A stretch of DNA of 64,000 nucleotides from Natrinema zhouii (GCF_013456555.2 NZ_CP059154.1:2294001-2358000); one strand, 5' to 3'; positions 33,642 to 42,899 are shown, numbered from the stretch's first letter. Numbers and translations: made by a program. Notes: generated by a model not told the origin, from the letters alone.

Positions 33642-34814
33642 TCAGATCGCACAGCCGACTTCGCGGTAGATCCAGTGGGTCATCACGTAGACGCCGGCGA
33701 CGATGCCGATTGCGGCGATGAACGAGTGGATCGAGAGCTCCGCGATGCCGGAGTAGATGTTCCCGATATTGCAGCCGGGGGCGAGCCGCGAGCCCGCTCC
33801 CATCATGAGGCCGCCGACGACGGCGTTGGGCAGCCGTCGGCGCTTCGGGACTCGCACGGAGAAGTCGCCGCTCCAGAGGGCGGCGAGGAACGCGCCGACG
33901 ATGACGAAGCCGATCATCACCATGTCGACGGTCATCCCGACGCCCTGCCCCTGGAAGAGGACCGAGCCCCAGTAGTCGAACGATCCTGAGTCGACGCCGA
34001 CCTGCGAGAGGAGATAGCCCGTCCAGCGGGCTTCGGGACCGGTGACGCCGACGATGGAGACCTGGCTGAACCAGAGCACGGCGGCGGCGGTGATCCCGAG
34101 CGCTGCGGTCCGCGGATCCCACGGCTGCTTGCTCGAGGCGATCGGATGCTGCCACGCGCGGGCGAGGCCCCGGAAGTATGCCGCCGTTCCGCGAGCGAAC
34201 CCGCGGAGGCCCACGACCGGCGCGAGGAGCGCGGTCGGATTGAGTTGTGCCACGTCCGCGCGCTCGCCGAACGCGGCGGCCGTTGACGAGCGCCCGGTCA
34301 GCGTGGCGTAGACGAGCAGCCCGGTGACGGCGACCGCGAGGGCCAGAAGTCCGGCCGGGACGGACGTGAGTTCGAACAGGGTCGCCCCCGTCCCGAACGT
34401 GAGCGCCTCGAAATAGGTGCTCTCGAGCGTCGGGAAGGCGACGGTGAATCCGGCGTAGCCGACCCCCATGAACAGCAGAGTGAGCCAGAACTGCAGGTAG
34501 CCCTCACCGGCGCGGTAGAGCGTCCCGCTGGCACAGCCGCCGGCGTAGGTCATGCCGATTCCGAAGATGAAGCCGCCGACGAGGCCGGTCAGCCCCCAGT
34601 CGGGCGTCCAGAACCCCTGATAGTACCCGAATTGATAGGCGATACCCCAGAAGACCATCGTCAGAAGGGTCGCAGCGAGCACCCCCTTCGTGACCCGGGA
34701 GTCCTTGTACGCGAAGAAGTCCCGGAACGCGTTTACGAAGCAGAATCGCCCCTTCTGGAGGAAGGCTCCGAGGGCGATTCCGACGACCGCTGCGACGAGT
34801 AGCGTTGAAACCAC
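33642..34814 (-). CDS. YeeE/YedE family (TsuA-type) thiosulfate transporter
   Basis: 390 aa, roughly ten membrane helices in two repeats. Conserved Cys motifs of thiosulfate transporters are present: LQKGRFCFVNAFRD, YAGGCASGTLYRAGEGY and APGCNIGNIYSGIAELSIHS. The co-operonic TusA and rhodanese match the known tsuA/tusA-type arrangement, supporting thiosulfate uptake. Start MVSTLLVAAVVG. Confidence 0.92.
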   Translation of the reverse strand: MVSTLLVAAVVGIALGAFLQKGRFCFVNAFRDFFAYKDSRVTKGVLAATLLTMVFWGIAYQFGYYQGFWTPDWGLTGLVGGFIFGIGMTYAGGCASGTLYRAGEGYLQFWLTLLFMGVGYAGFTVAFPTLESTYFEALTFGTGATLFELTSVPAGLLALAVAVTGLLVYATLTGRSSTAAAFGERADVAQLNPTALLAPVVGLRGFARGTAAYFRGLARAWQHPIASSKQPWDPRTAALGITAAAVLWFSQVSIVGVTGPEARWTGYLLSQVGVDSGSFDYWGSVLFQGQGVGMTVDMVMIGFVIVGAFLAALWSGDFSVRVPKRRRLPNAVVGGLMMGAGSRLAPGCNIGNIYSGIAELSIHSFIAAIGIVAGVYVMTHWIYREVGCAI

Positions 34815-35067
34815 AACAGTGCCAAGGGCCGGGGCGACTTAACCCGCAGCCAGCCGGTTGACGCTACCCTGACCGCTGACGCCCCGCTACTGCAGATTAC
34901 GGCCAATTTAGCTGCCGAGCGGATCTCTCTTCGGGAAGGGGCGCTGCGCACTCCGGCGTAGGTAGCAGCGGTATTTGCGGATCCTGATTGAGAACACCTC
35001 CCACCTTCGAGCCACCGCCGGCGGCTGACGGTGAACGCGTGCAGCCGTCGAAACCGACTCGGACCCC

Positions 35068-35568
35068 CTACGCCGGTAACGAGATCCGACTTACCGGCAG
35101 CTTGTAGGTCCCGTCCCAGAACTCGAGCGCGCTGACCGTCCACCGGATCGGCTCGATCTCGCGGTCGGCCAGCCGCTCTGCGGTCTCGAGGTCGCCGCCC
35201 CGAGCGAGCGTCACGTGCGGGACGTAATCGCGACCCTCGAGTCCCTCGACCGTCTCGAAGGTGTCGGTGAGGTCGGCGTGGATTCCCTCGAGGCCCGGGC
35301 TCTCGACGGCCAGATAGACGACCGGTGCCGAGCCCAGCGGGGGATCCTCGAAGTAGTCGATGCCCGTGATTTCGGCTTCGACGGCTGGGGATCCCTCGAG
35401 CGCGCGGTGGGCGCGGTGCTGGAGCTGTGCGACGTGGTCGGCCTCGCCGAGTCGTTTGAGCAGACACGAGTGGTCCTCGCGGACGGTCTCGAACCCGATC
35501 AAGTCGGGATGGAGCCGGTTCGCGAGCTGGCGGACGCGGCCGGGGACCGGGACGTTGACGCTGTACAC
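35068..35568 (-). CDS. 2'-5' RNA ligase family (2H phosphoesterase) protein
   Basis: 166 aa. The second motif is canonical (PHVTLARGG); the first is REDHSCLLKRL, with His kept but Cys in place of Thr. The fold pattern (YFEDPPLGSAPVVYLAVESP) fits the family. It is more divergent than the ThpR at 142-699, so the substrate may differ. The preceding 253-bp spacer has nothing recognisable. Confidence 0.8.
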   Translation of the reverse strand: MYSVNVPVPGRVRQLANRLHPDLIGFETVREDHSCLLKRLGEADHVAQLQHRAHRALEGSPAVEAEITGIDYFEDPPLGSAPVVYLAVESPGLEGIHADLTDTFETVEGLEGRDYVPHVTLARGGDLETAERLADREIEPIRWTVSALEFWDGTYKLPVSRISLPA

Positions 35569-35643
35569 TTCGGTGGATAGTGGGTCGAGACGGCTATCAG
35601 TCTGGTGGTCTCGCCGGCTCGAACGGTCGTATCGCGTCTGGCG

Positions 35644-35838
35644 TTAGATCCGATCGAGCAACCAGAGCACGATCATCACGGCGATCGCGAGCTGGACGAC
35701 GAGGACGAACGGGCCGAGTAGACTCGCGATACTCCCGATCACCGCCCCGACGATCTCGAGGACGAGCAGTACGGCCACCAGCGCGAGGACGATCTTCAGG
35801 AGCATTTCGACCTCGAGTTCGCCGCGCGTGTCGGACAT
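35644..35838 (-). CDS. Small two-helix membrane protein (DUF7554-like)
   Basis: 64 aa: a short acidic N terminus (MSDTRGELEVEMLLKI) and two hydrophobic helices (IVLALVAVLLVLEIVGAVIG; LGPFVLVVQLAIAVMIVLWL) ending in LLDRI. It is a common haloarchaeal small membrane protein of unknown role. It is divergent from the following gene. Confidence 0.75.
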   Translation of the reverse strand: MSDTRGELEVEMLLKIVLALVAVLLVLEIVGAVIGSIASLLGPFVLVVQLAIAVMIVLWLLDRI

Positions 35839-35893
35839 ACACTCACCTTCGGCTGACTGTGTGAAAAACCATCGCTCCCGCGGTCGGAAAGAC

Positions 35894-35900
35894 CTATTTA
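35894..35900 (+). promoter_or_regulatory. TATA box of the membrane-anchored regulator
   Basis: CTATTTA is centred 27 bp before ATG 35924, supporting that start over longer upstream alternatives. Confidence 0.55.
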
Positions 35901-35923
35901 GACGGCCACGGCATGTCCCCATA

Positions 35924-37117
35924 ATGGACGTGAGGGGGTTGCGGGCCCTGGTTTGCGTGCTCGTGGTGGTCGCGTGTTCGCTCGCGCTCGTCTCGGTACC
36001 GGCTGCCGTGGCGGCCGACGCCGGGACACAGCGAGCGGCGCTACAGGAAGGGCCGGACGGCAACGAGACGGGCTCGAACGAGAGCGTACAACTCGAGGAC
36101 GCCGATCGGATCCACATCGACGTCGTCATCGCCGAGGACGGGTCGGCAAAGGTGACCGCCGACTACCAGTTCAATCTCTACGGCGAGAACAGTTCCGCGG
36201 CGGAGTGGGAGTCCCTGAACGAGAGTCTCTCGACCGACAGGGAGCGGTACGTCGAGGAGGAGCGCGATAGTTGGAACGACACCCTCGCGAAGGCGCAAAA
36301 CCAGACGAGTCGTGAGATGAACATCTCGGACGTCTCCATCACGACGGAGGAGGATTCGCAACCGCGGGAGATCGGCCACGCGAAAGTCTCCTTCACGTGG
36401 TCCGAGTTCGCGCTCGTCGAGATGACGCAGATCAAAGCGGGCGATGCGCTGTCCGGATTCACGCTCGAGGAGGGGACGACGTTGCAGTTCCACTGGCCGG
36501 AGGAGTACACCGTCTACGAGAACAATGGCGAGCCACAGATCGATCCGATGCCGAACGAGCCGGCGGAGGGATCCGTCGCGTGGCACGGTGAGGAAACGTC
36601 GTTCACTGACGACCAGCCCCGGGTCGAACTGACCAAGAACGGCAATTCGTCTGCGGGACAGACCCCGTCTAACAGTGGGCCGGCGATGCCGTGGGTGATC
36701 GTCCTCCTCGCGCTCGCCCTGTTGGCAACCGTCGGCGTCGCCGGCTGGTTACTCGGTCGAAATCGTGCTGGTACCGGTTCGATCGAGGCCGAGTCCGAAG
36801 CGCAATGGCGGACCGACGGCTCAACTACTGACGACTCACCTACCGATGGCTCGACCGCCGTCAACTCGAGCCAGTCCGATGATCCGCCGGCGGACGGTCC
36901 TCCGCCGGAACTGCTGAGCAACGAGGAACGGGTCCTGCGCCTGCTCAAACAACGCGGCGGGCGAGTCAAACAACAGGAGGTCGTCTCGGAACTGGACTGG
37001 ACCGAGGCCAAGACGAGTCAGGTCGTCGGCGACCTGCGAGAGAACGACGAGATCGACGTGTTCCGGATCGGCCGGGAGAACGTGCTGGCGCTGCCCGAGG
37101 ACGAGTCGGGCCGGTAG
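35924..37117 (+). CDS. Membrane-anchored protein with external domain and C-terminal winged helix
   Basis: 397 aa. N-terminal signal (RALVCVLVVVACSLALVSVP), an extracellular beta-rich domain (IDVVIAEDGSAKVTADYQFN onward, residues about 60-240; DUF7345-like), one membrane helix (MPWVIVLLALALLATVGVAG), a polar linker, and a cytosolic winged-helix domain (NEERVLRLLKQRGGRVKQQE, then DWTEAKTSQVVGDLRENDEI; DUF7343-like). The layout fits a one-component transmembrane transcription regulator that senses an external signal. It may autoregulate or control the divergent small membrane protein gene (inference). Confidence 0.85.
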   Translation: MDVRGLRALVCVLVVVACSLALVSVPAAVAADAGTQRAALQEGPDGNETGSNESVQLEDADRIHIDVVIAEDGSAKVTADYQFNLYGENSSAAEWESLNESLSTDRERYVEEERDSWNDTLAKAQNQTSREMNISDVSITTEEDSQPREIGHAKVSFTWSEFALVEMTQIKAGDALSGFTLEEGTTLQFHWPEEYTVYENNGEPQIDPMPNEPAEGSVAWHGEETSFTDDQPRVELTKNGNSSAGQTPSNSGPAMPWVIVLLALALLATVGVAGWLLGRNRAGTGSIEAESEAQWRTDGSTTDDSPTDGSTAVNSSQSDDPPADGPPPELLSNEERVLRLLKQRGGRVKQQEVVSELDWTEAKTSQVVGDLRENDEIDVFRIGRENVLALPEDESGR

Positions 37118-37187
37118 CCGACACGGATCGTCTTCTCGTTCTCTCAAGGAGACCGTTGGCTCACTCCGGACCAATCAACCGACCTGC

Positions 37188-37302
37188 GGTGGCGCGCGCT
37201 GGGCCGCGGTGAATGCTAATGAACCGCGGCACGACGCTGCGCGAGGGATGAGCGAGTGACGGGAGGAGCGAGCGAATCGGCTGGGGAGGGCGTGGCGATT
37301 CC
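37188..37302 (+). repeat. Dispersed repeat copy B
   Basis: Order: GGTGGCGCGCGCTG, a perfect 7-bp hairpin (CCGCGGT...ACCGCGG), GCGAGGGATGAGCGA, a short variable part, and a 31-bp block starting GCGAATCGGCTGGGGAGG and ending GTGGCGATTCC. Same blocks as copy A (15972-16100, minus strand), but the hairpin sequence is different. Confidence 0.75.
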
Positions 37303-37723
37303 CTGTTGCCACGATAGCAGGACACCTGCTCTGCAATCATCGCCCCATAAACCAGCTGTTCCCTTCATAGCGATACTGTCCCAATTGTTCTCCTCACAAG
37401 CGTGATAGCCCCGAGACCGTTTCCAGTATCTCGTACGGTTCTTCGAGATCGGCCGCGTGTCGTGGTGTTGCCCGTCGGGAGCGCGATGTAGTAGGATTTA
37501 AGGCTGTGGATCTGCAGTGTTCGACCAATGAGCCACTCCGTCGGCACGCCGCTCGCCGTTCCCGGTACCGACGGGACTCTCGCTCGGCGGCGACCGCGAC
37601 GGGGCCTTTGAGCCCACTCTTTACCTCACCCCACGTCCCCGGATCGTTCCACGGTTCCCGAAACTGCAGAATTTTCGGTTAGCAGCGCCTCTCTCGTTTA
37701 TTTTCGAAATTAAAACCAACGGG

Positions 37724-37730
37724 CTTAAGT
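37724..37730 (+). promoter_or_regulatory. TATA box of argG
   Basis: CTTAAGT is centred 32 bp before ATG 37759, giving a leader of only a few nucleotides. Confidence 0.55.
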
Positions 37731-37758
37731 CCGTCCTGGGGGTTTACTCGAGTACGAT

Positions 37759-38994
37759 ATGACCCGCGTGGCACTTGCGTTTTCGGGCGGCCTGGACACG
37801 ACTGTCTGTGTCCCGCTGCTCGAGGAAGAATACGGATACGACGACGTGATCGGCGTCACGGTCGACGTCGGCCAGCCGGCCGAAGAGTTCGACGAAGCCG
37901 AAGAAACCGCCGAGGCGCTCGGCCTGGACCACTACGTCGTCGACGCGCGAGAGGAATTCGCGCAACTCTGTCTCGAGAGCGTTCGCGCGAACGCGACCTA
38001 TCAGGGCTACCCGCTGGGAACGGCGCTCGCCCGTCCGGTGATCGCGGAAGCGATCCTCGAGGTCGCAGAGGAACAGAACTGTACCGGCATCGCCCACGGC
38101 TGTACGGGCAAGGGTAACGACCAACTCCGCTTCGAGGCCGTCTGGCGCAGCTCGGACCTCGAGGTCATCGCCCCCGTGCGCGAACTCGGGCTCACCCGCG
38201 AGTGGGAGCAAGAGTACGCCGCCGAGCGTGACCTCCCCGTCGAGGGCGGCAGCGGCGGCGACTGGTCGATCGACACCAACATCTGGAGCCGCTCCGTCGA
38301 GGGCGACAAGCTCGAGGACCCCAACTACGTCCCGCCGCGGGACATCTACGAGTGGACCGACGAGCCCGGCAGCGAGACCGAGGAGATCGAAATCACCTTC
38401 GAGCAGGGTTACCCCGTCGCCGTCGACGGCGAGGAGTACGAGCCGGTCGCACTCATCGAGTCCCTGAACGAACTCGCCGGAAGCTACGGCGTCGGTCGCA
38501 CCGACACGATGGAAGACCGCATGCTCGGGCTGAAGGTTCGCGAGAACTACGAGCACCCGGCCGCGACGACGCTGCTCAACGCCCACGAGGCCCTCGAGGG
38601 ACTCGTCCTCACGCAGGAGGAGCGCCAGTTCAAGAAGCAGATCGACCAGCAGTGGTCCCAGAAGGGCTACGAGGGCCTGATCGACGCGCCGCTCGTGAGC
38701 GCGCTCGAGGGCTTCATCGCCGAGACCCAAACGCGCGTGACGGGGACCGTCACGATCCGCTTCGAGGGCGGCCAGGCGCGTCCGGTCGCTCGCGACAGCA
38801 AGTTCGCGGCCTACTCCGCCGAACACGCCTCCTTCGACACCGAGACGGTCGGCAAGATCAAGCAGGAAGACGCCACCGGCGTCGCGAAGTACCACGGCTT
38901 CCAGCGCCGCCTCGCGAACGAGGCGATCGCCGCGAACGCAGCCGACGAGGAAGTCGAACTCGCGACTGACGGGAGCGGAGACAACGAGGAATAA
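37759..38994 (+). CDS. argG: Argininosuccinate synthase
   Basis: 411 aa. The N-type ATP pyrophosphatase loop is AFSGGLDTTVCVPLL; further conserved segments are HGCTGKGNDQLRFE and WSIDTNIWSRSVEG. It condenses citrulline and aspartate using ATP. It leads the arginine gene cluster; argH starts 1 nt after its stop. Confidence 0.97.
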   Translation: MTRVALAFSGGLDTTVCVPLLEEEYGYDDVIGVTVDVGQPAEEFDEAEETAEALGLDHYVVDAREEFAQLCLESVRANATYQGYPLGTALARPVIAEAILEVAEEQNCTGIAHGCTGKGNDQLRFEAVWRSSDLEVIAPVRELGLTREWEQEYAAERDLPVEGGSGGDWSIDTNIWSRSVEGDKLEDPNYVPPRDIYEWTDEPGSETEEIEITFEQGYPVAVDGEEYEPVALIESLNELAGSYGVGRTDTMEDRMLGLKVRENYEHPAATTLLNAHEALEGLVLTQEERQFKKQIDQQWSQKGYEGLIDAPLVSALEGFIAETQTRVTGTVTIRFEGGQARPVARDSKFAAYSAEHASFDTETVGKIKQEDATGVAKYHGFQRRLANEAIAANAADEEVELATDGSGDNEE

Positions 38995-38995
38995 G

Positions 38996-40450
38996 ATGAC
39001 AGAGGAGAGCGCTCACGACGGTGTCGTCCGCCGGGACCGCTTCAGCGGCGGGCCCGCCCGGAGCTTCCTCTCCTCGCTCGCAGCGGACGAACGAATCTTC
39101 GCGGCCGACCTCGAGGTCGACCGCGCGCATACAGTCATGCTCGCCGAGCAGGGCATCATCGCGGACGACGTGGCCGGTCAGATCCTGACCGCGATCGACG
39201 CGATCGAGGTCGACGGCCACGACTCGCTGCCCGACGGCGAGGACGTCCACGAGGCCATCGAGACCGCCGTCATCGAACGCATCGGTGCGGACGGCGGAAA
39301 GATGCACACCGCGCGCTCGCGCAACGACGAGGTCGCGGCCTGCATCCGCTATCGCCTGCGCGAGGACGTCCTCGAGGCGATCGAGACGACGTTGGCGCTC
39401 CGCGAGTCGCTCGCGGACGTCGCGGCCGACCACCGGGAGACGATCATGCCCGGCTACACCCACCTCCAGCCCGCCCAGCCGACCACCGTGGCCCACTGGG
39501 CGCTGGCCTACGAGGGAGCGGTTCGCCGCGACACCGAACGGCTGCTCGAGGCCTACGGCCGGATCAACCAGTCGCCGCTGGGCGGGGCCGCGTTCGCCGG
39601 AACGACGTTCGATATCGACCGCGAGCGCACGGCTGAACTGCTGGGCTTCGATAGCGTCGTCGAGAACTCGATGGACGCCGCCTCGAGTCGGGACTTCCTG
39701 CTCGAGACGACGCAGGCGCTGTCGACCCACGCCACGACGCTGTCGGGGCTCGCGGAGGACGTGATCATCTTCGCGAACCGCGGTTTCGTCGATCTGGCGG
39801 ACGACTACTCCTCGACGTCGTCGATCATGCCCCAGAAGAAGAACCCGGACACGCTGGAGCTCGTCCGCGCAGTCGCGGGCGACGCGGCCGGCGGGGTGCA
39901 GGGGTTGACGACGACGCTGAAAGGATTACCCCGCGCGTACAACCGCGACCTCCAGCGGGCGACGACCCACGCCTGGGAGACCGTCGACGCAGTGACCGAG
40001 GCGAGCGAGGTCGCGGCGGGCGCGGTCGCCACGGCCGACTGGAACGAGGAGACACTGGCCGCGGAGGCCGGCGAGGACTTTTCGACGGCGACCGGCGTCG
40101 CGGATCTGCTGGCGGCGAACGGGTTGCCGTTCCGGACCGCGCACGAACTCGTGGCGGTCGCAGCCGAGAGTGGTGCGAACTATGACGCGCTCGAGTCCGC
40201 CGCCCAGGAGGTTCTGGGCGAATCGCTCGAGGCCCACGTCGATCCCGCGGCCGTCGAGGACGCGCTCGATCCTGTCGAGAGCGTCGCGAGTCGCAATTCG
40301 CAAGGTGGTCCCGCCCCCGAGTCGGTCGACGCCCAACTCGAGTCGGCCCGCGAGGCGCTCGCGGCCGACGAGGAGACGCTCGCGGACGCGGCCGACGCGC
40401 TCGAGGCGGCGCACGAAGCGCTCCGTTCGGAGGTGAACGGCTATGTCTGA
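38996..40450 (+). CDS. argH: Argininosuccinate lyase
   Basis: 484 aa fumarase-superfamily enzyme. HTARSRNDEVA, GYTHLQPAQPTTVAHW and the signature SSIMPQKKNPDTLEL (catalytic Ser loop) are intact. It splits argininosuccinate into arginine and fumarate. It is immediately downstream of argG. Confidence 0.97.
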   Translation: MTEESAHDGVVRRDRFSGGPARSFLSSLAADERIFAADLEVDRAHTVMLAEQGIIADDVAGQILTAIDAIEVDGHDSLPDGEDVHEAIETAVIERIGADGGKMHTARSRNDEVAACIRYRLREDVLEAIETTLALRESLADVAADHRETIMPGYTHLQPAQPTTVAHWALAYEGAVRRDTERLLEAYGRINQSPLGGAAFAGTTFDIDRERTAELLGFDSVVENSMDAASSRDFLLETTQALSTHATTLSGLAEDVIIFANRGFVDLADDYSSTSSIMPQKKNPDTLELVRAVAGDAAGGVQGLTTTLKGLPRAYNRDLQRATTHAWETVDAVTEASEVAAGAVATADWNEETLAAEAGEDFSTATGVADLLAANGLPFRTAHELVAVAAESGANYDALESAAQEVLGESLEAHVDPAAVEDALDPVESVASRNSQGGPAPESVDAQLESAREALAADEETLADAADALEAAHEALRSEVNGYV

Positions 40451-40568
40451 GACAGCCGCGCGACCCACCGGTAGCGAGGAGTGGGCGGATCAGTTGCCAC
40501 AACCGCGACCCGTCGGCCGACCGTCCCGGCGACGGTCCCCGCGGGGGGACAATTTACCTGCTTCATGA
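40443..40568 (+). CDS. Possible 41-aa ORF overlapping the argH end
   Basis: ATG 40443 lies within the last codons of argH (8-nt overlap) and opens a 41-codon frame, SETAARPTGSEEWADQLPQP then an Arg/Pro-rich end. The overlap resembles translational coupling, but nothing else supports it and I recognise no homologue. It could be fortuitous. Confidence 0.22.
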   Translation: MSETAARPTGSEEWADQLPQPRPVGRPSRRRSPRGDNLPAS

Positions 40569-40656
40569 TATGTCAAAGTAGACCTGCGGTGAAGTAGCCC
40601 CCACGGACCGATAGAGTGGCGTGCAGTTAGTATAATTTTGCTGTTAAGTTCGAAGG

Positions 40657-40663
40657 CTTTAAG
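40657..40663 (+). promoter_or_regulatory. TATA box of lysW and the downstream arg genes
   Basis: CTTTAAG is centred 31 bp before ATG 40691. It implies that lysW-lysX-argC-argB-argD-argE-argF can be transcribed independently of argG-argH. Confidence 0.55.
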
Positions 40664-40690
40664 GGATCCCGGCTCCCACGTGCGAGTACA

Positions 40691-40855
40691 ATGACCGAAT
40701 GCGTCGAGTGTGGGGCTGAGGTGTCCCTGCACGACGATCTGGAAGTGGGAGAGATCGTTGACTGTACGACCTGTGGAGCAGAGCTGGAAGTCGTCGACAC
40801 GGAGCCGCCAGTCCTCGAGCGGGCCCCAGAGCTCGAAGAGGACTGGGGTGAGTGA
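40691..40855 (+). CDS. lysW: LysW/ArgW amino-group carrier protein
   Basis: 54 aa. Two zinc-binding pairs (TECVECGAEV; VDCTTCGAELEV) and the C-terminal EEDWGE whose terminal Glu gamma-carboxyl is the attachment point for the substrate. In this pathway LysX couples glutamate (arginine branch) or aminoadipate (lysine branch) to LysW. The adjacent argG/argH/argF genes show that the arginine branch is served here. The gene is short and easily missed. Confidence 0.95.
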   Translation: MTECVECGAEVSLHDDLEVGEIVDCTTCGAELEVVDTEPPVLERAPELEEDWGE

Positions 40856-40934
40856 CCTTGCAGACGGGCACGATATCGCCGTCCCCTATCCAGACGGTTC
40901 GCGGAGCGCGTAGCGCCGCGACCCCAACGCAGAG

Positions 40935-41822
40935 GTGGCTCGCGTGAACGTCGGCATCCTCTACTCACGAATTCGCAAGGACGAGAAGCTCCTCCTCAAC
41001 GAGCTTCGCGAACGCGATCACGAGGTCACGAAGATCGACGTTCGCAAGCAGACCTTCGACATCTCGGAAGCGCCCGAGGCGTTCGACGGTCTCGACATCG
41101 TCGTCGACCGCTGTCTCGCCACAAGCCGGAGCCTGTACGCCACGCAGTTCTTCGAGGCCTACGGCATCCCCGTGGTCAACAGCCACGAGACCGCCGATAT
41201 TTGCGCTGACAAGGTGAAAAATAGCCTCGCGCTCGAGGGCGCGGGCGTTCCCACGCCCGCGACGAAGGTCGCGTTCACGAAGGAGACGGCCATGGAAGCC
41301 ATCGAGTCCTTCGGCTATCCTTGCGTCCTCAAACCCGTCGTGGGTTCGTGGGGTCGCCTGATGGCCAAGATCGACTCCGAGTCGGCCGCCGAGGCGATTC
41401 TCGAGCACAAGGCCACGCTGGGCCACTACGAGCACAAGGTGTTCTACGTCCAGGAGTTCGTCGAGAAACCGGGCCGCGACATTCGCGTGCTCGCGGTCGA
41501 CGGCGAGCCGATCGCCGGGATGGTCCGCTCGTCGGACCACTGGATCACGAACGCCGCCAAAGGGGCCGAAACGGACGTCTTCGAACCGGACGAGGAAGCG
41601 AAAGAACTCGTCGAGAAGGCCAGCAACGCCGTCGGCGGCGGCCTGCTCGGTATCGACCTGATGGAAACGGAAGACGGGTACACTGTCCACGAGGTCAACC
41701 ACACTGTCGAGTTCAAGGCGCTCGACGGCGCCGTCGAGACCGACGTCGCCGGTACCGTCGTCGACTGGCTCGAGCAGACGGCCGCTGCCGCGGCCGACGA
41801 CGAACTCGAGGTGACCGCCTGA
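40935..41822 (+). CDS. lysX: LysW ligase (glutamate-LysW ligase, ATP-grasp)
   Basis: 295 aa RimK-like ATP-grasp: VNVGILYSRIRKDEKLLLNE, VVNSHETADICADK, PCVLKPVVGSWGRLMAKIDS, YVQEFVEKPGRDIRVLAV and LGIDLMETEDGYTVHEVNHT. It ligates glutamate (possibly also 2-aminoadipate) to LysW. The start is probably GTG 40935; GTG 40944 is an alternative. Its TGA overlaps the argC ATG. Confidence 0.94.
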   Translation: MARVNVGILYSRIRKDEKLLLNELRERDHEVTKIDVRKQTFDISEAPEAFDGLDIVVDRCLATSRSLYATQFFEAYGIPVVNSHETADICADKVKNSLALEGAGVPTPATKVAFTKETAMEAIESFGYPCVLKPVVGSWGRLMAKIDSESAAEAILEHKATLGHYEHKVFYVQEFVEKPGRDIRVLAVDGEPIAGMVRSSDHWITNAAKGAETDVFEPDEEAKELVEKASNAVGGGLLGIDLMETEDGYTVHEVNHTVEFKALDGAVETDVAGTVVDWLEQTAAAAADDELEVTA

Positions 41823-42898
41823 TGGCGGTCGGCACCGAGACCGGTGCGGACGAAAACGCCGAGACCGTCACCGCGAGCGTCATCGGCGGCTCCGGTTTCA
41901 CGGGCGGTGAGCTCCTGCGACTGCTCGCGGGCCACCCGAACTTCGAAATCACGGAGGTCACCAGCCGGTCGAAGGCCGGCAAGAGCGTCGGCTCCGTTCA
42001 TCCGCCGCTGCGCGGGTCGGACCTGCGCTTTACTGAACCTGACGATCTCGAGCACGTCGATGTCCTGTTCGCGGCGACGCCACACGGCGTCTCCATGGGC
42101 CGGATCGACGACTTTTTCGACATTGCGGACACCGTCGTTGACCTCTCGGCGGACTTCCGCCTCGAGAGCGAGGCCCAGTACGACGAGTGGTACGACGGGC
42201 ACGAGGCTCCCGAGTACCTCGAACGGGCCGAGTACGCGCTTCCCGAGATCAACCGCGACAACCTCGAGGGAGCGGAACTCATCGCGGGTGGCGGCTGTAA
42301 TGCGACCGCGACGATCCTCGGGCTGTATCCACTGTTCGAACACGGCATCTTAGAGGGCGGCGAGCAGATCGTCGTCGACGTGAAGGTCGGCTCCTCCGAG
42401 GGCGGTGCCGGCGGCGGCGAGGCCTCGAGCCACCCCGAGCGTTCGGGCGTCGTCCGTCCGTACGCGCCGACGGGTCACCGCCACGAGGCCGAGATCGAGC
42501 AGTTCCTCGACACCTCGGTCGCCTTCACCTGCCACGCCGTGGACATGATCCGCGGTGCGAGCGCGACGAACCACGTCTTCCCCTCGGGCCCGGTCTCGAA
42601 GGGCGACCTCTGGCAGGCCTATCGGGGCTGCTACGAGGACGAGCCGTTCGTCCGCATGGCCGCCGGCGGCTCCGGCGTCTACCGCTACCCCGAACCGAAG
42701 GCGGTCGCCGGCACGAATCTGGCCGAGGTCGGCTTCGAACTCGACCCGTCGAACAAGCGCATCGTCGTCTTCTCGGCGATCGACAACATGATGAAGGGCT
42801 CCGCGGGTCAGGCGGTCCACGCCGCTAACGTCGCGCTGGGCCTCGAGGAGACGGCCGGACTCGAGTTCACGGGACTCCATCCCGTGGGGGCGCCCTGA
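41822..42898 (+). CDS. argC: LysW-glutamyl/aminoadipyl phosphate reductase (ArgC/LysY)
   Basis: 358 aa. NADP site SVIGGSGFTGGELLRLLAGH, active-site Cys in GGGCNATATILGL and the HVDMIRG-like segment CHAVDMIRGASATNHVF. It reduces the carrier-bound acyl phosphate to the semialdehyde. A short polar N-terminal extension of about 17 residues precedes the Rossmann fold. It is 1 nt overlapped by lysX and followed by argB after 1 nt. Confidence 0.95.
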   Translation: MAVGTETGADENAETVTASVIGGSGFTGGELLRLLAGHPNFEITEVTSRSKAGKSVGSVHPPLRGSDLRFTEPDDLEHVDVLFAATPHGVSMGRIDDFFDIADTVVDLSADFRLESEAQYDEWYDGHEAPEYLERAEYALPEINRDNLEGAELIAGGGCNATATILGLYPLFEHGILEGGEQIVVDVKVGSSEGGAGGGEASSHPERSGVVRPYAPTGHRHEAEIEQFLDTSVAFTCHAVDMIRGASATNHVFPSGPVSKGDLWQAYRGCYEDEPFVRMAAGGSGVYRYPEPKAVAGTNLAEVGFELDPSNKRIVVFSAIDNMMKGSAGQAVHAANVALGLEETAGLEFTGLHPVGAP

Positions 42899-42899
42899 G

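Larger units (their letters stand above)
37118..37758. other. Gene-free spacer (641 bp) upstream of argG
   Basis: No supportable gene. It contains dispersed repeat copy B (37188-37302), AT-richer stretches near 37670-37720, and the argG TATA box. Confidence 0.5.
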
